From assembly GCA_024229935.1 (NCBI GenBank), contig JAAERX010000051.1, positions 1 through 64,000 on the forward strand: a stretch of DNA of 64,000 nt, given 5' to 3'. The translations under genes and the position numbers were made by a program. Below the pieces are notes generated by a model. That model was not told where the DNA came from and searched no databases. It was given only the letters and a program-made list of their open reading frames with translations. Shown here in pieces: positions 59,481-64,000 of this stretch. This stretch comes from Gammaproteobacteria bacterium. Its GTDB lineage: Bacteria > Pseudomonadota > Gammaproteobacteria > Steroidobacterales > GCA-2729495. Numbering within the stretch: position 1 is the first letter of the stretch; each line of letters opens with the position of its first letter.

Positions 59481-61928
59481 ATGAATTGTAGGGCTTTTCG
59501 AAACCGTTCCTACAGCAGTTTTTTGCGTTGTTTGGTTAGTTATGCTGTTACGCTGCTAGCAGCTTTAATTCTGACTGCCTGTGTGGGCGGTGCTCCTGAA
59601 GCGCCGGATCTGAACCCGGATATAGACTGGGATGTGATCGCCAGGCTGTCAGAAAAGCACACGCAGGTTTCCTGGACTGAAGATGTGCAGCCAATTATTG
59701 AGAACCGCTGTATCGTTTGTCATGGTTGCTATGATGCTCCCTGCCAGCTGAAGCTGTCGTCTTATGAAGGTCTGATGCGTGGCGCCAGTCCCGTTAAAGT
59801 TTATGATGGGGTACGTATCAAGGCTGTTGAGCCAACCCGTCTGGGTATTGATGCAAGTACTCCGGCGGAGTGGCGGACAAAGGGTTTTCACCCGGTTTTG
59901 GATGAAACTAAGAAGGATGCAGAGGACGACCCCGTTCAGCGTTTACGCGATTCAGTTTTTTACAGAATGTTAAGGCTCAAGCAACTTAACCCGCAGCCCC
60001 GAGCCGGGCTTTTGCCAGATAGTGTGACGCTTGGGCTGAATCGTAAACAGGTCTGTACAACCGAGGAAGGTTTTGCCAAATTTGAGCGTAAGAAACCGCT
60101 ATGGGGGATGCCATATGCACTGCCGAATTTGAGTGAATCTGCATATAAGACAATTGTTACATGGCTGGCAGAAGGCGCACCGGGGCCCGATCCATTTGTG
60201 TCTTCAGCAGCGGTTAAACCACAGATAAAGGCCTGGGAAAATTTTCTGAATGGGAGTTCCAAACGCGAACAACTTGTCAGCCGTTACCTGTATGAACACC
60301 TCTTCCTTGGGCACTTATATTTTCAGAATGGGCCGAATAGAGAGTTTTACCGACTGGTGCGTTCGTTTACTCCACCAGGGGAAGCGATACATGAGATACC
60401 TACTACCCGGCCTTTTGATGACCCTGGTGTGCAGGAGTTCTGGTACCGAGTTAGGCCTCTGCATGAATCCATCGTGGCTAAATCGCATATCCCTTATGAG
60501 TTATCAGACCAGCGCATGGCTAGATACAGGGAGTTATTCTTAGAGCCTGATTACACAGTTGATGAGTTGCCAGGGTATGAGTTTCCGGCAACAACAAACC
60601 CCTTTATCACATATGCTGCCATGCCCCCCAAGTCGCGTTATCAGTTTATGCTGGATGATGCACGGTTTTTCATTCAGGGCTTTGTCAAGGGCCCGGTGTG
60701 TCGAGGTCAGGTTGCCCTTAATGTTATTGAAGATCAGTTCTGGGTGTTTTTCAGTGCCCCTAAATCGCTTGATGGACCTGATGAAAAGGCAAGGCTGGCG
60801 GGTGCTGCCAATTATCTACAGATGCCGAGTTCGACTGATACCCTGAATTTGCTGTCCGCCTATGGCAAATACTGGAAGTCGCAAAAAGAATACCTTGCAG
60901 CACGGGATACTTATTTTATTGGTCAGCTAGAAAAAGAAGGTGCGGATGCATTTGCTGGTATCTGGAATGGTGGTGGCACTAACCCAAATGCAGCGCTGAC
61001 GGTCTTCCGTAATTTTGATAGTGCTGCGGTCGAATTTGGTTTATTGGGTAACTATCCTGAGACCGCCTGGATTATTGATTTTCCCTTATTTGAGCGGATT
61101 CATTATCTGCTGGTTGTCGGCTTTGATGTGTTTGGTAATGTTGGGCATCAGTTAAATTCGCGCCTGTTTATGGATTTTCTTCGCATGGAGGGTGAAGATA
61201 ATTTTCTGACTTATTTACCAGTTGCTGATCGTCAGAAGATTCGTAACCAGTGGTACCAGGGTATTCGTGAAAGACGCAGTAAGTATTTTCAAGAGCCGAT
61301 GGAATGGAATGCGATTGAGTCTCCCATTACCTTTAAAACAGATGACCCCCAGAAAGAACTTTATGATCAAACAATAGTGCACCTTGGTGATGCTGCAGGT
61401 GGAGTGGATTATCTGAATCGTTGTGATACAGATGACTGTGTTTCGGATGGTGCAACGCCAATGATTCGGACAGCGGATGCCAAGATACGCAGGCTGCATG
61501 AATCTGAGCCCAGGTCAATAGTAAACAGCCCGGACCTTACGTATTTACGTGTGCTGCTTGAAGGTGAGGAGGACATTCACTACAGCCTGATGGTGAATAA
61601 GAGCTATAAGAATCTGAGCAGCTTATTAGCTAGTGAAGATTCGCTTCGGCGTGATCAGGAAAATGATACCTTGACAGTGGTGCGGGGGTTCTCAGGTTCG
61701 TATCCAAATGTTTTCCTTGTGGTGCCATTCGATAGGCTTGAAGAATTTGTTGCGGATACAATGGCGCCGAAAAACCTGGATGAATACCAGCTGTATGTTG
61801 CCAAGTATGCAATTCGACGTACCAATAGCAGTTTTTGGGAGTATTCAGATTGGTTTCAGAAACGGTATTTTAAGAGCAAGCCTGTGGAAGCGGGTGTGCT
61901 GGACCTGAGTCGCTATAGCCCATACTAA
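59481..61928 (+). CDS. cti: fatty acid cis/trans isomerase (Cti-like), probable lipoprotein
   Basis: Converts cis-unsaturated fatty acids of membrane phospholipids to trans in place, stiffening the membrane under solvent or heat stress (known from Pseudomonas). From the ATG at 59481 (GAGG five bases upstream) the 815-residue protein has an N-terminal helix ending in a lipobox-like LTACVGG. A c-type haem motif CIVCH follows at about 77-81 in SWTEDVQPIIENRCIVCHGC, then YEGLMRGASPVKVYDGVRI as in Cti. An earlier ATG at 59442, inside the YidC gene end, is also in frame. It closes the envelope cluster. Confidence 0.88.
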   Translation: MNCRAFRNRSYSSFLRCLVSYAVTLLAALILTACVGGAPEAPDLNPDIDWDVIARLSEKHTQVSWTEDVQPIIENRCIVCHGCYDAPCQLKLSSYEGLMRGASPVKVYDGVRIKAVEPTRLGIDASTPAEWRTKGFHPVLDETKKDAEDDPVQRLRDSVFYRMLRLKQLNPQPRAGLLPDSVTLGLNRKQVCTTEEGFAKFERKKPLWGMPYALPNLSESAYKTIVTWLAEGAPGPDPFVSSAAVKPQIKAWENFLNGSSKREQLVSRYLYEHLFLGHLYFQNGPNREFYRLVRSFTPPGEAIHEIPTTRPFDDPGVQEFWYRVRPLHESIVAKSHIPYELSDQRMARYRELFLEPDYTVDELPGYEFPATTNPFITYAAMPPKSRYQFMLDDARFFIQGFVKGPVCRGQVALNVIEDQFWVFFSAPKSLDGPDEKARLAGAANYLQMPSSTDTLNLLSAYGKYWKSQKEYLAARDTYFIGQLEKEGADAFAGIWNGGGTNPNAALTVFRNFDSAAVEFGLLGNYPETAWIIDFPLFERIHYLLVVGFDVFGNVGHQLNSRLFMDFLRMEGEDNFLTYLPVADRQKIRNQWYQGIRERRSKYFQEPMEWNAIESPITFKTDDPQKELYDQTIVHLGDAAGGVDYLNRCDTDDCVSDGATPMIRTADAKIRRLHESEPRSIVNSPDLTYLRVLLEGEEDIHYSLMVNKSYKNLSSLLASEDSLRRDQENDTLTVVRGFSGSYPNVFLVVPFDRLEEFVADTMAPKNLDEYQLYVAKYAIRRTNSSFWEYSDWFQKRYFKSKPVEAGVLDLSRYSPY

Positions 61929-61940
61929 TAAGTTTAACTT

Positions 61941-61982
61941 ATACAAGTATTTACAGGTTATTTTTTTTGTAAATACTTGTAT
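61941..61982. repeat. 14-base perfect inverted repeat
   Basis: Arms ATACAAGTATTTAC and GTAAATACTTGTAT with a 14-base loop rich in T. It begins 12 bases after the cti stop. The T run is in the loop, not after the stem, so it is not a standard terminator. It may be a protein site or an end-processing hairpin. Confidence 0.7.
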
Positions 61983-62073
61983 TCCTGCCCCGCCATGCGA
62001 GAATATACCCTTTAATTTCCAAGTCTGTTTGGAAATATTTGCATATTGAATTTTGGTGGGAGCCGAGCTGATT

Positions 62074-64000
62074 GTGGATCACACATCTACCCTGACAGGT
62101 TTGCAACGTACCCTTAAAGGGTCGCGTGCTATAGGGAGTATTGATGTTATTTACACCAAGCTTGCGGTTGACCTGCAGAATCTTGAAGAATCCAGTGCCG
62201 ATGTTGTTGTAGAAGCTTGTCTGGATGTTATCCGTGACAGTGCTGGCTGTGATGTGGTTTGTCTTGCCTTATTTGATAGAGATTGTAAAAAAATAGACCG
62301 GGTGCAATTTGCTCAGGCTGATTTCACATCGATCAATGCGGAGCAGTTACAGGGTACAGCACTTACTGATTTTCCCTGGATAGCTAAAAGCATTGAGCAT
62401 TTGCGTCTCCTTGAGGTTAGGGATACTGGCAAACCATTAGTAAGAGAGAAGTGCGATGCTGAGCTGTTAAAAAAATACAGCATTGCTTCAGGGTTGTTAA
62501 TTGGTTTAACGGTCAATAATCGTACTGCCGGGTTTCTTGCGCTCTTCCACGGTCAGCCAATGACTCAGTGGGAAGCTGATTATAAGCTTCTATTAAAATT
62601 GCTTGGGTCAAGTCTTGCATCCGGTATGGAGCGTTTGGAAAACCATCATGATCTTGCCGAAAGAAATGAGTTGCGTAAGTTAGTCATTGCGACAGCTCAT
62701 GATGGCATGTGGGACTTTGATGCCCTGAAGAATGAAGTTAGTTTTTCACCGCAGTGGAAAGCAATGATGGGCTATACGGACGAAGATATTGAGAAGTCAC
62801 GACCGGAATGGAGCCGTATGATTCATCAAGATGATCTCGCGCTTGTCCAGGCTGGCTTGCGGGATCATATGGCTGGTGACTCTGAGGTATTTGAAAGCAT
62901 TCATCGGGTGCAGCGTAATGATGGTGAATGGCGCTGGATGGATTGCCGCGTCAAAGCATTGACTGACTCTGATGGCCGCTTACGACGTCTGGTAGGTATT
63001 GAATACGACATTACTGAGCGTAAGGTTTATGAGGAAGCGCTATTCCGAGAAAAGGAAAGCGCACAGATTACACTCCAGTCTATCGGTGATGGGGTGGCTA
63101 CAACTGATGCTGAAGGATGTGTTGAATATCTTAACCCTGTCGCTCAGGAGCTTACCGGTTGGCGTGTAGAAGATGCATTGGGTCGGCCATTAGAAGAAAT
63201 TTTTCGGGGCTTCCATGAAGAAACCTGTGAGCCTCTGGAAAATCCCCTGATGCAGGCCATGGAGCGTAACCGGGCACTTAAATCAGTACGGCCAACATTG
63301 TTAATCAAACGTGATGGCAATGAGTTGTATATTGAGAGCACTGCTTCACCTATTCGCAATGATAAGGGTGATGTCTCTGGTGGTGTGCTGGTGTTTCATG
63401 ATGTGAGTGAATCTCGTGAGCTAAATCGACGGCTAAGTTATCATGCCAGCCACGATATATTGACTGGACTTGTCAATCGACGTGAATTTGAGAATCGTGT
63501 TGATCGTGCCTTAAAGAGTGCTAAAGCGCGTGAGACATCCTATGCCTTACTTTATCTTGATCTTGATCGCTTTAAGATTGTTAATGATTCATGTGGGCAT
63601 CAGGCAGGTGATGCGTTGCTCGGGCAGCTTGGTGCTTTACTAAAAGCGCGCATACGCTGGCGTGACTGCTTATCACGACTGGGTGGTGATGAATTTGCTG
63701 TATTGCTGGAAAGCTGCAGTCTGGATGAGGCCATGCGCTCTGCTGAAGGTTTGGTGCAGGCTATTGATGAATTCAAGTTCAACTGGGAAGACCGTAGTTT
63801 CAAGCTGACGGTCAGTACCGGTGTTGTGCCCATTACATCTGACAATGTTGATGTTGCTGCAATTATTAATGCAGCAGATAGTGCTTGTCAGGCTGCTAAA
63901 GAGGCAGGCGGAAATCGTATACACAGTTTTGAAGAGAATGATATTGATCTCATGCGCCGCAGACGTGAGATTCAGTGGGCAGCGCGGATTACTAATGCAC
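62074..64000 (+). CDS. GAF-PAS-PAS-GGDEF signalling protein (3' end outside the window)
   Basis: A long frame from a GTG at 62074 that is still open at the window edge (642 codons visible). Residues 1 to about 190 resemble a GAF domain (SSADVVVEACLDVIRDSAGCDVVCLALFD). A PAS domain at about 205-315 has MWDFDALKNEVSFSPQWKAMMGYTDEDI with the PAC end GIEYDITERK, and a second PAS at about 330-440 has SIGDGVATTDAEGCVEYLNPVAQELTGW. A GGDEF domain follows with HASHDILTGLVNRREFE, the intact signature GGDEF and an RWRD inhibitory site five residues before it. An EAL phosphodiesterase domain probably follows, but its start is only hinted at by the last residues (RRREIQWAARI). The ribosome site GGGAG is 11 bases from the GTG. 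Confidence 0.85.
   Translation, partial: MDHTSTLTGLQRTLKGSRAIGSIDVIYTKLAVDLQNLEESSADVVVEACLDVIRDSAGCDVVCLALFDRDCKKIDRVQFAQADFTSINAEQLQGTALTDFPWIAKSIEHLRLLEVRDTGKPLVREKCDAELLKKYSIASGLLIGLTVNNRTAGFLALFHGQPMTQWEADYKLLLKLLGSSLASGMERLENHHDLAERNELRKLVIATAHDGMWDFDALKNEVSFSPQWKAMMGYTDEDIEKSRPEWSRMIHQDDLALVQAGLRDHMAGDSEVFESIHRVQRNDGEWRWMDCRVKALTDSDGRLRRLVGIEYDITERKVYEEALFREKESAQITLQSIGDGVATTDAEGCVEYLNPVAQELTGWRVEDALGRPLEEIFRGFHEETCEPLENPLMQAMERNRALKSVRPTLLIKRDGNELYIESTASPIRNDKGDVSGGVLVFHDVSESRELNRRLSYHASHDILTGLVNRREFENRVDRALKSAKARETSYALLYLDLDRFKIVNDSCGHQAGDALLGQLGALLKARIRWRDCLSRLGGDEFAVLLESCSLDEAMRSAEGLVQAIDEFKFNWEDRSFKLTVSTGVVPITSDNVDVAAIINAADSACQAAKEAGGNRIHSFEENDIDLMRRRREIQWAARITNA

Overview
The window reads as a chromosomal segment of a gammaproteobacterium of moderate GC content. 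Supporting markers are mtfA, hslR, an E. coli-like ispB, the murJ-ribF-ileS-lspA block, a minor-pilin operon, a fatty acid cis/trans isomerase and two proteins with VPLPA-type exosortase sorting tails. I cannot name the genus. No plasmid, prophage, insertion sequence or CRISPR array is visible.

Layout. 1-5.3 kb: a membrane diguanylate cyclase, mtfA, a decayed coding remnant and an exported glycoside-hydrolase-like protein with a duplicated N-terminal domain. 5.4-10 kb (minus strand): a SpoIIAA-like protein, a decayed C-terminal piece of a linear amide C-N hydrolase, and a two-subunit molybdenum enzyme resembling pyrogallol-phloroglucinol transhydroxylase, whose catalytic subunit carries an extra N-terminal SCP2-like domain. 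10.3-17.6 kb: hslR, a pseudouridine synthase, a two-domain VOC protein, a tRNA-Pro pseudogene, a VPLPA-CTERM protein, ispB, an S1/P1 nuclease, rplU and rpmA. 17.7-22.1 kb: an accessory block between rpmA and obg (zinc-ribbon protein, two TauD-type dioxygenases, a flavin monooxygenase, and a TetR regulator facing two palindromic operators). 22.3-33.7 kb: obg, rpsT, murJ-ribF-ileS-lspA, five minor pilins and an Irr-like Fur protein. 33.8-39.2 kb: tRNA-Thr(CGT) followed by small, mostly uncharacterised genes and a transporter. 39.4-48.7 kb: a catabolic-looking block (quinone reductase, UbiX, flavin protein, nitronate monooxygenase, SDR, UbiD, cupin, aconitase-type large and small subunits, isocitrate-lyase/PEP-mutase-type lyase). 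48.9-61.9 kb: 2-aminoethylphosphonate biosynthesis (PEP mutase fused to a nucleotidyltransferase, phosphonopyruvate decarboxylase, AEP transaminase, second cytidylyltransferase). After a VPLPA-CTERM protein this is followed by a small membrane protein, a TagF-like phosphotransferase, a YejM-like membrane hydrolase, a YidC paralogue and a Cti-like isomerase. 62.07 kb to the edge: a truncated GAF-PAS-PAS-GGDEF protein.

The most coherent candidate for an undescribed system is 48.9-59.5 kb. The first genes can make 2-aminoethylphosphonate and activate it as a CMP ester. The following genes look like machinery to attach a CMP- or CDP-linked group to an envelope polymer or lipid and to handle the membrane steps. 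This link is inferred from gene content and order. The second candidate is the SCP2-fused transhydroxylase. Three active-site residues I recall for the Pelobacter enzyme (His144, Asp174, Ser175) all reappear at a constant offset of 119 residues, the length of the added domain.
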